From assembly GCF_029892515.1 (NCBI RefSeq), contig NZ_JARXVF010000007.1:62001-126000 (forward strand): a DNA stretch of 64,000 nucleotides, read 5' to 3'. The position numbers and the translations under genes were made by a program. The stretch is from Pseudaminobacter soli (ex Li et al. 2025) (lineage in GTDB: Bacteria; Pseudomonadota; Alphaproteobacteria; Rhizobiales; Rhizobiaceae). Shown piece by piece: positions 1 to 9,908 of this stretch (positions are counted from its first letter, which is position 1; each line of letters opens with the position of its first letter). The notes below the pieces were generated by a model, which did no database searches, had not been told where the DNA came from, and was given only the letters and a program-made list of their open reading frames with translations.

Positions 1-683
<683 letters not shown>

Positions 684-688
684 GGCTG

Positions 689-1834
689 TTACTGCTGCGT
701 GGCGTCGCCCTGAGCCGACGGCACGCCCGGCACCGGCTTGTCCGGCCGCCAGGTCGGGATCGGCACGTCGGCCTTGTTGTTCTTTGCGTCAACCGCGGCG
801 AAGGCCGCCGGCACCGGACCAGTCGCACCGCCAAGCCCGACGCGGACCATCTGTAGGTCACGCTTCAACTCGGCCATGTAGCGCGACTTGAATTTTGGCT
901 TGCCCTGCGCGTCGAGTCCGTCGGAGCGCTCCGAGGCGCCCTCCTTGCTGCAGACGATGTCGCGCATGTCGGTAGGCGTGGTCTGTCCCTCGCCATAGGG
1001 CTGGAGGTTGGAGAGCGTCACGTTTCCAGCCGTCGAGGTCGAAAAGCCCTGGCCCAGAAGGTCTGCCGCATGGTCGGCGCGGCCCCATGGCGTGCGCTCG
1101 CCCAGCACGACGGCTGCCAGCGTGCGGCCTTCGCGCGTCGCGGTGCCTATGAGATTGTAGCCGGAAGCGCAGACGAAACCGGTCTTCATGCCATCGGCGC
1201 CGGCAAAGCGGCCGAGCAGCGGGTTGAAGCCGTGAATGCGGTTCTTGCCGTTGGTTGTGATTCCCTCGATGGAAAAATACGAGGCATATTGCGGAAACTC
1301 GGTGCGGATCGCCCGCACCAAGAGCGCAAGGTCGCGCGCGGTGGTGTAGTTTTCCGGATCGTGCAGGCCGTTGGGATTGGTGAAGTGGCTGCCGGTCATG
1401 CCCAGGCGCTGGGCCTCGGCATTCATGCGGTCGGCGAAGGCGGGGATGGTGCCGCCGATATTCTCGCCCACAGCGGCGGCAATGTCGTTGGCCGACTTAC
1501 CCAGCATCATCTTCAGCGCATTGTCGAGCGTCATCACCGTGCCGGGCTTGTAGCCCATCTTGCTCGGCGGCTCGGCGGCGGAGATCTTGGTGATCTTGAC
1601 CGGCGACTGCATCGTCACCTCGCCGGCCTTGATGGCGCGGAAGGCGACGTAAGCCGTCATGGTCTTGGTCAGCGAAGCGGGGTGCCACCGCTTGAAGGCA
1701 TCCTCATGCTCGAGCACCTGGCCGGTCCGCACGTCGAACAGGATCGACGGATTGGCCGCCGCCTGGCTACTGGCGAGCCCCGAAAGTGCGGCGAGGCCGA
1801 CGAAAAGTCCTTTTGAAAAAAAGAGATGCCGCAT
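689..1834 (-). CDS. D-alanyl-D-alanine carboxypeptidase (penicillin-binding protein, S11 family)
   Basis: A 381-residue secreted serine peptidase that would trim the terminal D-alanine from peptidoglycan stem peptides in the periplasm. The start ATG gives a typical signal peptide (about residues 1-27). The three S11 motifs are visible: SLTK with nucleophile Ser54 and Lys57, a SAN triad (GKSAND) near residue 115, and KTG (DGMKTGF) near residue 220. The C-terminal tail is Pro/Lys-rich and lacks an obvious amphipathic anchor. The frame stays open far upstream, but that part is antisense to the amidohydrolase gene and is not coding. It is followed at once by the CobW-type gene. Confidence 0.93.
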   Translation of the reverse strand: MRHLFFSKGLFVGLAALSGLASSQAAANPSILFDVRTGQVLEHEDAFKRWHPASLTKTMTAYVAFRAIKAGEVTMQSPVKITKISAAEPPSKMGYKPGTVMTLDNALKMMLGKSANDIAAAVGENIGGTIPAFADRMNAEAQRLGMTGSHFTNPNGLHDPENYTTARDLALLVRAIRTEFPQYASYFSIEGITTNGKNRIHGFNPLLGRFAGADGMKTGFVCASGYNLIGTATREGRTLAAVVLGERTPWGRADHAADLLGQGFSTSTAGNVTLSNLQPYGEGQTTPTDMRDIVCSKEGASERSDGLDAQGKPKFKSRYMAELKRDLQMVRVGLGGATGPVPAAFAAVDAKNNKADVPIPTWRPDKPVPGVPSAQGDATQQ

Positions 1835-2047
1835 GATTAATTCCGATTTCGCCTCTTGCCGTGGCCGCCTCGGGGTCCTTAAGATTTTCGGATCGGGCCA
1901 AGTCTCAAATAGAGCGGGATCTGGCCCCGTGTCCCGGCCGCATCTCGCGGTGCTATTTAGCCTATGTGACGTCAAAATGGCAAAGCGTGTGCGATCACGA
2001 TTGCGAGCTAACGGGACAAAACCCACGAAGAGCGAAAGTATTTCATC

Positions 2048-3211
2048 ATGCCGATTCTGAACCGAGCCGCCGAATTGCAGGACGAAGTCGCGGGCTGGCG
2101 CCGAACGCTGCACCAGAACCCCGAGCTGAATTACGACGTCTATCAGACGGCGGCTTTCGTGGCTGACAAGCTGAAGTCCTTCGGCTGCGACGAGGTGGTC
2201 GGCGGCATCGGCCGGACGGGCGTGGTGGGGGTCATCCGCGGCAATCTCGGCGCGGGCGCCGCCATCGGCCTGCGCGCCGACATGGACGCGCTGCCCATCA
2301 ACGAGGCGACCGGCAAGCCCTATGCTTCCCAGAACCCCGGCAAGATGCATGCCTGCGGCCATGACGGCCACACCGCCATGCTGCTGGGCGCCGCCAAATA
2401 CCTTGCCGAAACGCGCAATTTCGCGGGCTCGGTGGCGGTGATCTTCCAGCCTGCCGAGGAGGGCGGCGCCGGCGGCCTTGCCATGGTCGAGGACGGCATG
2501 ATGGACCGTTTTGGCATCGCCCAGGTCTTCGGCATGCATAACATGCCCGGCCTGCCGGTCGGCCAGTTCGCCATCCGCCCGGGCCCGATCATGGCGGCGA
2601 CGGCAGAGTTCACCATCACCATCAAGGGCAAGGGCGGCCACGCCGCCATGCCGCACCGCGCCATCGACCCGATCGTCATCGGCAGCCAGATCGTCGCGGC
2701 GATGCAGACGATTGCCTCGCGCACCATCGACCCGCTCGACTCGGTGGTGGTGACGGTGACGAAATTCCACGGCGGCGACGCCTACAACGTCATCCCCGAA
2801 GAGGTGGAGCTTGCCGGCACGGTGCGCACGCTGAAGAAGGAGGTGGCCGCCACGGCGGGCGAGCGCATCAAGGCGATCTGCGACGGCATCGCCGCAGCCA
2901 ATGGCGCAAGCGTGCATGTCGACTACGATTCCAACTATCCAGTGACCTTCAACCACGCCGAGCAGACAGTGGTGGCCGGCGATGTCGCCGCTACCATCGC
3001 AGGCGAAGCGCAGGTACATCGCGAGATCCAGCCGCTTATGGGCGGCGAGGACTTTTCCTACATGCTGGAAACCCGCCCCGGCGCCTTCATCTTCATCGGC
3101 AACGGCGACACCGCAAATCTCCACCACCCGGCCTATGACTTCAACGACGAGGTCATCCCGCATGGCGTGAGCTATTGGGTGAAACTCGCCGAAACCACCC
3201 TGGCAGCCTGA
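2048..3211 (+). CDS. M20-family amidohydrolase (hippurate hydrolase-like)
   Basis: A 387-residue cytoplasmic zinc-type amidohydrolase of the M20D (HipO/AbgB/IAA-amino acid hydrolase) group, which cleaves N-acyl amino acids. Visible motifs are the metal-binding HACGHDGH (residues 101-108), the catalytic/metal PAEEGG (about 135-140), and the C-terminal MGGEDFSY. Length is normal for the family. It is transcribed divergently from the carboxypeptidase with about 210 bases between them. The natural substrate cannot be read from sequence; N-acetyl amino acids, hippurate and indole-acetyl conjugates are all used by relatives. Confidence 0.92.
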   Translation: MPILNRAAELQDEVAGWRRTLHQNPELNYDVYQTAAFVADKLKSFGCDEVVGGIGRTGVVGVIRGNLGAGAAIGLRADMDALPINEATGKPYASQNPGKMHACGHDGHTAMLLGAAKYLAETRNFAGSVAVIFQPAEEGGAGGLAMVEDGMMDRFGIAQVFGMHNMPGLPVGQFAIRPGPIMAATAEFTITIKGKGGHAAMPHRAIDPIVIGSQIVAAMQTIASRTIDPLDSVVVTVTKFHGGDAYNVIPEEVELAGTVRTLKKEVAATAGERIKAICDGIAAANGASVHVDYDSNYPVTFNHAEQTVVAGDVAATIAGEAQVHREIQPLMGGEDFSYMLETRPGAFIFIGNGDTANLHHPAYDFNDEVIPHGVSYWVKLAETTLAA

Positions 3212-3374
3212 GGCCGCCGAAGCGCCGACATCGGGCAGCGAAAGCCCAAAGGATCCCGGTGGCCGCTGCCAACACGGCGGCCACCGGAAATTGTCCTGCC
3301 CCGGGCGGGTTATTGGAAAAATGTCCAAAAGCCGTTGGCGAAACCGCTCGAAGCGGCTATGTGTCGTCTCGGTT

Positions 3375-3451
3375 GGTCCCGTAGCTCAGTAGGATAGAGC
3401 GGCAGATTCCTAATCTGTAGGTCACAGGTTCGATTCCTGTCGGGATCACCA
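3375..3451 (+). tRNA. tRNA-Arg (anticodon CCT)
   Basis: The cloverleaf folds by eye. The 7-bp acceptor stem is GGTCCCG with CGGGATC, the D-arm has GCTC, and the anticodon stem GCAGA/TCTGT encloses TTCCTAA, giving anticodon CCT. The T-arm is ACAGG-TTCGATT-CCTGT, followed by discriminator A and an encoded CCA. It reads AGG codons. A broken autotransporter fragment follows directly. Confidence 0.96.
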
Positions 3452-3491
3452 CCAATCGGCAGCGCCGACCGAACCGCGCGCGGCCTTCTCA

Positions 3492-3741
3492 ATTAGCGCC
3501 ACCTTTGACAACCATACGCCCAAAGCAAGCCTGGCCTTTGCGGGCGGCGAGACCTCACCGTGGCCGGCACACCGCTCGCTCGGGATGCGACAGTGATCGT
3601 GGCGGGCCTGGACCTACGGCTGACGCCCACCACCACGCTCGGCCTTGCCATACCGGCCAGCTGGCCAGCCGCGCCCACGACAACGGCTTCAGGGCGGATC
3701 TCAACGTCAAGATCCGACCAAACAGTTCGCAGGCGACCTAG
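3492..3741 (+). pseudogene. Remnant of an autotransporter beta-barrel C-terminus, frameshifted
   Basis: Reading across frames gives a recognisable end of an autotransporter translocator domain. ATFDNHTPKASLAFAGGET is in one frame, VAGTPLARDATVIVAGLDL then TTTLGLA in a second, and TGQLASRAHDNGFRADLNV, ending near position 3741, in a third. Such proteins end with the pattern af.gg..f.v.G.PlarDa..v.aGldl...l.y.Gq. At least two small indels separate the pieces. The rest of the gene is missing between the tRNA 3' end and this fragment. No single open frame covers it, so it is called a decayed gene end rather than a CDS. Confidence 0.7.
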
Positions 3742-4062
3742 TAAGGCGATGACGATACTATCCAAGTGATGCCCTGTATTTCTAACAAGGCATCTTTAAA
3801 TCATCTCAATAGCGGTAGGCGCGGATACAATTTTGAACTGATCGCGCTAGCGGCTGCGCAGGCGCCGGATATGCAGTGCCAAATCAGTGATTTTTGCCAA
3901 AACTATCTGAGCGCGGCGGCTGCCCGCAAACATTCAAAATTAGAAATATCATATTGAAATATTTCAGGAAAACTTGCTTGCGATGTTGCAGCCTTGCAAC
4001 AGACTTTTTGGGTTTCCTCCTTTAGCTCTCAGCTACCATTCTTACCTGATTTGAGGATTTCA
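3742..4062. other. Intergenic stretch, no gene recognised
   Basis: This 321-base stretch is visibly less GC-rich than its surroundings, especially from 3930 to 4060. It carries the upstream region of the porin-like gene, with a GAGG ribosome-binding site at 4053-4056. A 63-codon frame (3766-3957) has no family resemblance and poor codon use, and is not called. Confidence 0.6.
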
Positions 4063-4728
4063 ATGTTTTCGAAACGCATCGCTGTCCTGGCGGCATTTTC
4101 AACCATTCTATCGACCGGCGCCTTCGCGGCGGATACCGTATCCGCACCGGAAGTCATCCCGGTGTTCAGCTGGACCGGTGCTTATGTCGGCCTGAATGTT
4201 GGCTTCGGCGGCGGCAAGTTCAAGCATGAGATAGTTGGCGCTGCGCCTGCCGCGTCCTTCAACGCCTCGTCCAGTGGTTTCGTTGGTGGCGTTCAGGTCG
4301 GTTATAACTACCAGATCGACCAGTGGGTCGTGGGTGCCGAGGCTGATTTCCAGGGCGCCAACATCAAGGGTGACGTCGATTTCGGCGGCGTAGTGCCAGT
4401 CGGCACCAAGCTCGACTGGTACGGCACGGTGCGTGCACGCGCCGGCATGCTGGCAACCGACCGCTTGCTGGTCTACGCGACCGGCGGTCTCGCCTATGGC
4501 CACACCAAGACATACTCCGAGATGATGTTGGGTAACAGCGTAAGCGAATCAAAGACCAAGGCCGGCTGGACCGTCGGCGCAGGCGTCGAATATGCGGTCA
4601 CCGATCACGTCAGCCTCAAGACCGAATACGCCTATACCGATCTCGGCAAGGCACGGGTCTTCGATGGCGACATCGACCGGAAGGTCAACTTCCACAGCGT
4701 CAAGTTCGGCATCAACTACAAGTTCTGA
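4063..4728 (+). CDS. Outer-membrane beta-barrel protein (Omp25/RopB-like porin family)
   Basis: A 221-residue exported protein with a signal peptide ending near AFAA (residues 1-21). After a short linker comes the typical start of this family (FSWTGAYVGLNVGFGGG), then alternating hydrophobic and aromatic strands. It ends in an aromatic strand (VKFGINYKF) with a terminal Phe, the usual signal for the BAM complex. Length matches the Omp25/Omp31 surface-antigen group of Rhizobiales. The start is chosen at ATG 4063 because GAGG lies 6 bases upstream and it gives a clean signal peptide; the longer frame from 3994 does not. A strong terminator follows. Confidence 0.93.
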   Translation: MFSKRIAVLAAFSTILSTGAFAADTVSAPEVIPVFSWTGAYVGLNVGFGGGKFKHEIVGAAPAASFNASSSGFVGGVQVGYNYQIDQWVVGAEADFQGANIKGDVDFGGVVPVGTKLDWYGTVRARAGMLATDRLLVYATGGLAYGHTKTYSEMMLGNSVSESKTKAGWTVGAGVEYAVTDHVSLKTEYAYTDLGKARVFDGDIDRKVNFHSVKFGINYKF

Positions 4729-4753
4729 TTTCCCGCACTACGCAAGACATTTG

Positions 4754-4778
4754 GCCCCGGCGAAAGCCGGGGCTTTTT
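4754..4778 (+). terminator. Rho-independent terminator after the outer-membrane protein gene
   Basis: An 8-bp perfect GC stem (GCCCCGGC / GCCGGGGC) with a GAAA tetraloop is followed by five T, 25 bases after the stop codon. Confidence 0.93.
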
Positions 4779-5338
4779 CTTTGGGGCGTGTGCAGCAAGC
4801 CCACCGCCTCTGCCGGATTACCTCTTTTAGCTGATCACCTTTTGGAGAGGTTGCTGACCACAGATGCGGGTACGATGCTTCATGTCTTCGAAAGGCGACT
4901 GGCGGCATTAGGGTTGAACAGGTGAAGACCAGTAACGAGTATGGCGCCCCTCATGTCGCCAGCACCTCGATCCCCCAAAACAGCCTAAAAGCCCGCCACG
5001 GATACCGAGGCGGGCGGCCTCCTCTTGACTTGCCTTGAGACCGCCTCGGTCTCTGGGCGGCACTCATGATGCTTGAAAAAAAGAAGATTGAACGAAGCGA
5101 AGTATAGCCTCGGAGGGGCTTGGGGGATGAAAAATCATGCGCAAGCCGCGTTCTGCGCGGCGGACCTGGCGTCTTTCGTGGCTTGGTCAACACCAGCCGA
5201 TGCCAGAGGCTCTGGCGATAGTGTCCATAGTTTCAGGATTGGCTATTGCGCGACTGCAAGTAGTGTCTACCCGCTGACTAAACGCAAGAGCTTCCGCGCT
5301 CGGCGACGCTGATCACTGTTCTGTCGAGGGGATTTGAG
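4779..5338. other. Gene-poor stretch, no convincing gene
   Basis: No frame here looks coding. Short frames at 4951-5193 (minus) and 5073-5312 (plus) have no family resemblance or plausible composition. The only clear structure is a hairpin at 4987-5015, oriented like a minus-strand terminator without a recognisable minus-strand gene in front of it. Confidence 0.6.
4987..5015 (-). terminator. Terminator-like hairpin with no assigned gene
   Basis: On the minus strand the stem GCCCGCC / GGCGGGC (11-base loop) is followed by TTTT. Its plus-strand sequence closely matches the hairpin at 5573-5599, including the loop core CGGAT..ACCGA. Confidence 0.55.
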
Positions 5339-5539
5339 ATGACCGACATAAGTGATCGCTTCGTCATCGTTTGGCTCGCCGCCGATGAACGCCAAGCACT
5401 CCGTCGACTTGCTTCTGTATGCAGCGTCGACCTCGAAGAAGCCGCAGCAGCCGTTATGCGCGAATGTCTTATCGCGGCTGGCTATCTGAAACCCGAATAC
5501 AAGCTCGATGAGGATACGCAGACGGCCGGGAGCGCGTAG
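5339..5539 (+). CDS. Small hypothetical protein (66 aa)
   Basis: An ATG preceded by GAGGGG about 8 bases upstream opens a 66-residue frame that ends shortly before a terminator hairpin. The protein is acidic and mostly helical in appearance (AADERQALRRLASVCSVDLEEAAAAVMREC), with a charged C-terminus (KPEYKLDEDTQTA). It resembles a short regulatory or ribbon/helix-type protein, but no family is recognised. The good ribosome-binding site and downstream terminator are the main reasons to call it. Confidence 0.55.
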   Translation: MTDISDRFVIVWLAADERQALRRLASVCSVDLEEAAAAVMRECLIAAGYLKPEYKLDEDTQTAGSA

Positions 5540-5572
5540 CTACGCTGCGGACCTCCCGCTTCCCAAAACAAT

Positions 5573-5604
5573 GCCCGCCGCGGATCGACCGAGGCGGGCT
5601 TGTT
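5573..5604 (+). terminator. Terminator-like hairpin after the 66-aa gene
   Basis: Stem GCCCGCC / GGCGGGC with a 13-base loop, followed by TTGTT, 33 bases after the stop at 5539. The T tract is imperfect. Confidence 0.55.
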
Positions 5605-5663
5605 GGCTGAAAGGGGATCATGCCAGGCGGGAGCCGGCATGCTAGCTGGACGGACCAGTCGGG

Positions 5664-6206
5664 CTATTCCACGCCGCCCAGATCGTCGCCTTCCTCGAAC
5701 TCCATACGATTTTGGATGGCGCCGCGCACCTGTTGGGCGGCGTACATCGCCATCACGCGCAGGCGCGTCTTCTGCTTGTCATCGAGGGTCTTGTAGAGCG
5801 GCTCCCAGGCATCGGCGAGTTGCTTCAGCCCGGCGGCCCGCTGCGTCATGTTCTCGGCGCGATTACGCAGGATCTGGAAGAAATCGGGCTCTCCCTCACG
5901 CATCTTTTGCAGGTTTTCGATGCGTTCACGCCGGGCTTCGCCGCGCGCCTTTATGGCCGACTCGACCGCCGGCCACAGCTTTTCCTGATCCGGCGTCAGC
6001 TGCAATGCGTTCTTGAGTATCTCGATCCTCGCCTCGTTAATCGCCTTCAACTCGGCCGACGGTCCGCCGCCCTCCTCGGTACCTCCGGCGGCTGGAGCCG
6101 CCTGGGTCTGGGGCTGGGTCGGGGTCGGGGTCTGGGTCTGCGAATAGGCTACCGTAGGCGCAGTGATCATGAGGGCGGTCAAGCCAACAATTGCTGTCCT
6201 TAGCAT
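5664..6206 (-). CDS. Periplasmic Spy/CpxP-like protein with LTxxQ motif
   Basis: A 180-residue exported protein with a signal peptide (MLRTAIVGLTALMITAPTVA) and a low-complexity Thr/Gln/Pro linker. The helical domain carries one clear LTPDQ motif near residue 80 and many charged heptads (ARGEARRERIENLQKM). Relatives of Spy and CpxP are periplasmic chaperones or envelope-stress sensors. The start is placed at ATG 6206 because GGAG lies 6 bases upstream; the upstream ATG at 6218 is possible. It lies downstream of the molybdenum oxidoreductase genes on the same strand but is separated from them by about 195 bases, so it is probably an independent unit. Confidence 0.85.
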   Translation of the reverse strand: MLRTAIVGLTALMITAPTVAYSQTQTPTPTQPQTQAAPAAGGTEEGGGPSAELKAINEARIEILKNALQLTPDQEKLWPAVESAIKARGEARRERIENLQKMREGEPDFFQILRNRAENMTQRAAGLKQLADAWEPLYKTLDDKQKTRLRVMAMYAAQQVRGAIQNRMEFEEGDDLGGVE

Positions 6207-6401
6207 CGTGATCTCCATTGCTTCAGCGACAGGCGGTCTTCGACATTCGATGTGTTCCCACTTTCCGGGAACGACGGCAGACATGCCGCCTGCTTCACAG
6301 GGCAATCCACTCGCATCCAGCCATGCCCAAGGCGGCGGCTCGCCGGCCCCGCTCGGTTCTTGGAAAATGCAGTTTCAGTTCGCTTTGCCGGCGGGACGAG
6401 T

Positions 6402-8591
6402 TCAGCTGCGTTCGCCCGACAGGTCGAAGTCCTTTATCGGCAGGCGGCGGATCCGCTTGCCCGTGGCCGCGAAGATGGCGTTGCACACCGCCGGCGCGAT
6501 CGGCGGCGTTCCCGGCTCGCCGATGCCGCCCCATTTCGAGCCGCCGCTCAGCGCAAGATGGGTTTCGATCCTGGGCATGTCGGCCAGGCGTACGACCTGA
6601 TAGTCGTCGAAATTGCCTTGCACCACGGCGCCCTTGTCGATGGTAATCTCGCCGAACAGCGCCGCCGAGAGGCCATAGACCACGCCGCTTTCGATCTGCA
6701 TCTCAACCGTGCGCGGATTGACGACATGGCCGCAATCGACCGCCGCCACCACGCGCTCGACGCGCACCTCGCCTTTCGGGCTCACCGTCACCTCGGCCAC
6801 CTCGCCGACGATGGTGCCGAAGGATTCGTGGATGGCGATGCCGCGCCCCTGGCCGGCCGGCATCGGCTTGCTCCAGTCGCTCTTCTCGGCGATCGTATCG
6901 AGCACGCGCAGGAAATCGTCCTTGCCGGCCAAGAGCTTGCGCCGGAAGCGATAGGGGTCGTCGCCGGCCGCATAGGCCAGCTCGTCGATAAAACCTTCCA
7001 TGGCAAATGCGTTCTGCGAGCTGCCCACCGAGCGCCAGAACATCACCGGCACATGGGTGTTCTTCAGCACGCAGTCTACCTCGACGGCGCCCACTTCGTA
7101 GGGCTGGTTGGCGAGGCCTTCGACCGCCGAGGGCTCGATGCCCTTGTCGGGACTGCCCCAGCCGAGCGAGCGTTCGATGGAGCCGACCGCCGTGCGCACA
7201 CGAAGGCCCTTGGGCATGCCATCCGGCCCCAGCGCTGCCTCGAAGCGGATCGCCGCCTGCGGCCGGTAGCGGTCATGGCGCATGTCTTCCTCGCGCGTCC
7301 ACACCAGTTTAACGGGCTTGCCGACTGCCTTGGAAACCAGAACCGCCTGGGTCAACTCGTCATTCACCGCGCGCCGGCCGAAGCCGCCGCCAAGGAAGCA
7401 ATTGTGTACCTCGACCTTCTCTCGCGCCACGCTGGCGGCCTTGGCTGCCAGCTCCAGCGCGGCTTCCGGATATTGCGTGCCGATCCAGACGTCGACGCGG
7501 TCGGGCTGCACATGGGCCGTGCAGTTCAGCGGCTCCATGGGCGCATGCGCCAGATGCGGCACCTCGTAGAGCGCCTCGACGCGCTTGCCATCGGTCAGCG
7601 CCTTCATGACGTCGCCTTGCTTGCGCGCGGTCGCCGCCGGCCCGTTCAGCGCGGTGCGATAGGCCTCGGCGAACTGGGCACTGTCGGTATTGGCCGCCGG
7701 CCCTTCGTCCCAGGTCACCGGCAGCGCCGCGGCCGCTTCCTTGGCGCGCCAGAAGCGATCGGCAACGACCGCCACACCGCCCGGAATGGGGACGACCGCC
7801 TTGACCCCGCGTCGTCCTTCGATCGCCTTGGCGTCATAGGATTTGAGCGAGCCACCGAACACCGGACAGGTCACGACGGCGGCATAGAGCATGTCCGGCA
7901 GGCGGGTATCGATGCCGAAGTGTGCCGTGCCGTTCAGCTTCGGCGGCGTGTCCAGCCGGGCCTTCGGCTGGCCGATCAGCGTGTACTGGTCCGGCGTCTT
8001 GATTGCCGGCTCTGTCGCCAGCTTCACCTTGGCGGCGTCGGCGGCGAGCTCGCCATAGCGCAGGCTACGGCCGCTTTCGGCGTGGGTGACCATGCTGTCC
8101 TTTGCCGTACAGGCCGCGGCGGGCACACCCCAGCGATCGGCCGCGGCATGGATCAGCCGCTCCCGCGCGCTCGCGCCCGCCTGCTGCAGGAATTCGCGCG
8201 AGCGGCGCACCGCGCTCGAACCGCCCGTCAGCATGCGCCCATAGACATTGTTTTCGCGCAGGTTTCGGTTGGCCGAGGCGTATTCGGGCCTGACCTTCTC
8301 CCAATCGCAGGCGAGTTCCTCGGCAACGATCATCGGCAGCGCGGTGAAAACGCCCTCGCCCATTTCCGACTGTGCGACACGGATGACCACCGTATCGTCC
8401 GGTTCAATCAATATCCAGGCATTGATCTCGTCGCCGGCCGTCTCGCTCCACGGCTCGGGCAGGATCGCCTCGGCTCTAGCCAGATCAGGCAGCGAGAAGC
8501 CGATGGCAAGCCCGCCGGCGGCGCTGAGCGACACCACCAGGAACTGGCGGCGGCTCATGGCGCTCGCGTTTGATGCGTCCATAGAGGTCAT
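6402..8591 (-). CDS. Molybdopterin-binding subunit of an aldehyde/isoquinoline-type oxidoreductase (IorB-like)
   Basis: A 729-residue large subunit of the xanthine oxidase superfamily, Ior branch. It begins with a twin-arginine signal ([20 protein letters not shown], about residues 14-33), so it is exported folded to the periplasm. Typical cofactor segments are visible, such as [17 protein letters not shown] in the middle and [25 protein letters not shown] at the C-terminus. It overlaps the Fe-S subunit gene by 4 bases (ATGA), indicating translational coupling. Known relatives hydroxylate N-heterocycles such as isoquinoline or oxidise aldehydes; the substrate here is unknown. Confidence 0.9.
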   Translation of the reverse strand: MTSMDASNASAMSRRQFLVVSLSAAGGLAIGFSLPDLARAEAILPEPWSETAGDEINAWILIEPDDTVVIRVAQSEMGEGVFTALPMIVAEELACDWEKVRPEYASANRNLRENNVYGRMLTGGSSAVRRSREFLQQAGASARERLIHAAADRWGVPAAACTAKDSMVTHAESGRSLRYGELAADAAKVKLATEPAIKTPDQYTLIGQPKARLDTPPKLNGTAHFGIDTRLPDMLYAAVVTCPVFGGSLKSYDAKAIEGRRGVKAVVPIPGGVAVVADRFWRAKEAAAALPVTWDEGPAANTDSAQFAEAYRTALNGPAATARKQGDVMKALTDGKRVEALYEVPHLAHAPMEPLNCTAHVQPDRVDVWIGTQYPEAALELAAKAASVAREKVEVHNCFLGGGFGRRAVNDELTQAVLVSKAVGKPVKLVWTREEDMRHDRYRPQAAIRFEAALGPDGMPKGLRVRTAVGSIERSLGWGSPDKGIEPSAVEGLANQPYEVGAVEVDCVLKNTHVPVMFWRSVGSSQNAFAMEGFIDELAYAAGDDPYRFRRKLLAGKDDFLRVLDTIAEKSDWSKPMPAGQGRGIAIHESFGTIVGEVAEVTVSPKGEVRVERVVAAVDCGHVVNPRTVEMQIESGVVYGLSAALFGEITIDKGAVVQGNFDDYQVVRLADMPRIETHLALSGGSKWGGIGEPGTPPIAPAVCNAIFAATGKRIRRLPIKDFDLSGERS

Positions 8592-9058
8592 GGCGCGCCT
8601 CCCGCATCCTTGGCGATCGCCGCGGCGCGATGGATCGCGGCGCGGATGCGCGCATAGGTGCCGCAGCGGCAGATATTGGTCAGCTGATCATCGATATCAG
8701 CATCGGTCGGATCGGGATGCTCGCCAAGGAAGGCCACGGCAGCCATGATCTGGCCGGACTGGCAATAGCCGCATTGCGGCACGTCCTCTGCGAGCCATGC
8801 CTGCTGCACCGGATGAGTGCCGTCAGGCGAAAGCCCCTCTATGGTGATGATGGTCTTGCCGTCGGCGTCGCCGACCTGCAGCGAGCAGGAGCGCACCGCC
8901 TGGCCGTCGACATGCACCGTGCAGGCGCCGCATTGCGCAATGCCGCAGCCGTATTTCGTGCCAATGAGGCCAAGCTCGTCGCGGATCACCCACAAAAGCG
9001 GGGTTTCCGGCTCTACGTCCAGTTCCTGATGCTGTCCATTGATGGTGAATGCAACCAT
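8588..9058 (-). CDS. 2Fe-2S subunit of the molybdenum oxidoreductase (IorA-like)
   Basis: A 156-residue small subunit with two 2Fe-2S clusters. The plant-ferredoxin-type cluster is held by C38, C43, C46 and C58, and the second cluster by C96, C99, C130 and C132 (CGYCQSG and CRCG). Length is normal. It has no signal peptide of its own, so it would be exported with the Tat-tagged large subunit. It passes electrons from the molybdenum centre to an acceptor; the cytochrome b561 gene just upstream on the same strand is a reasonable candidate. The usual FAD subunit is absent, as is normal for Ior-type enzymes. Confidence 0.92.
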   Translation of the reverse strand: MVAFTINGQHQELDVEPETPLLWVIRDELGLIGTKYGCGIAQCGACTVHVDGQAVRSCSLQVGDADGKTIITIEGLSPDGTHPVQQAWLAEDVPQCGYCQSGQIMAAVAFLGEHPDPTDADIDDQLTNICRCGTYARIRAAIHRAAAIAKDAGGAP

Positions 9059-9224
9059 GGGCTTGTCTCCCAGCGGTTGTCTGCGGCCGCCATGGTCAGC
9101 CGCCGGTCTCCTGCGCGAGCGTCACGCGAGGCGTCAGTTAAAACCCGAAACGCACCCGCCGCTAGCCCCTCACGGCAATGTGTACCGCCGTTCCAGGACC
9201 ACCTTCAAACGACAGCAACCGGCC

Positions 9225-9767
9225 TCAGGTTCCCGGCAACATGCGTCTCAAAACCTCGTCCTTGCGGATGAAATGATGCCAAAGTGCCGCCGCCGCATGC
9301 ACCCCCACCACGATCAGGATCAGGTTGGCGCAAAGCGAGTGTGCCTCGCGAATGATACCGGCGGTGTCCCTGTCGGGTGTGACGGGCGACGGGATCGTAA
9401 ACAGCCCGAAGAAGGTCAGGGCATCGCCCCGGAACCAGGTGAGGAATATGCCGACCACAGGAATAATCACCAGCAGCGCGTAGAGCAGGAGATGCGCCAC
9501 ATGCGCAAGCTTTTGCTCCATCTCGCTCATCGCGGCGGGCAGGCTCGGCGCCCCGCGCCGCAGACGCATCGCCACACGCACCGCGACCAGCGCTGCGAGC
9601 AAAAGACCAAACGAAATGTGCAGCCACCAGATGGTAGCCCGGCCGGGATCGCCGCGCGGAAAGAAATCTTCGCCATAGGTGAGGCCATAGAGACCGATGA
9701 CCAGAAGGAAGATCATCCAATGGAGGGCCTTCTGGGCAGGGGCATAGGTAGTCGATTGCATTTCCAT
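9225..9767 (-). CDS. Cytochrome b561-family membrane protein
   Basis: A 180-residue integral membrane protein with four hydrophobic segments (roughly 14-31, 45-67, 90-110 and 143-165). Histidines are placed as haem b ligands (H16, H50, H92 and a VHAAAALWHH segment near the C-terminus). Members of this family move electrons between quinone and periplasmic partners. It lies 166 bases upstream of the IorA-like gene on the same strand, so it may form one electron-transfer unit with it; this link is an inference. A second ATG two codons in is an alternative start. Confidence 0.88.
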   Translation of the reverse strand: MEMQSTTYAPAQKALHWMIFLLVIGLYGLTYGEDFFPRGDPGRATIWWLHISFGLLLAALVAVRVAMRLRRGAPSLPAAMSEMEQKLAHVAHLLLYALLVIIPVVGIFLTWFRGDALTFFGLFTIPSPVTPDRDTAGIIREAHSLCANLILIVVGVHAAAALWHHFIRKDEVLRRMLPGT

Positions 9768-9908
9768 GTTCCAAGTTGCGTTGCGTCAAGTCCGCAATTG
9801 AATTTTGGCAAAGCTATGTCGCTTCCTCCGCAGCGGCAAGCTGGTTGCGGATCGCGGTCGCGCCGCGCATAAAGTTTCCCGAATGAAACCGTCGCCGGAT
9901 TGCCAGGA

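Noticed and set aside
1835-3328. Long minus-strand extension of the carboxypeptidase frame opposite the amidohydrolase
   Set aside because: It is a high-GC antisense shadow (His/Arg/Val-rich, no motif); the carboxypeptidase signal peptide starts cleanly at 1834.
3766-3957. 63-codon frame after the autotransporter remnant
   Set aside because: No ribosome site, no family resemblance, and base composition unlike coding DNA of this genome.
6252-8573. 773-codon plus-strand open frame
   Set aside because: It is antisense to the molybdenum oxidoreductase gene, which carries real motifs; composition of the frame is typical of a shadow.
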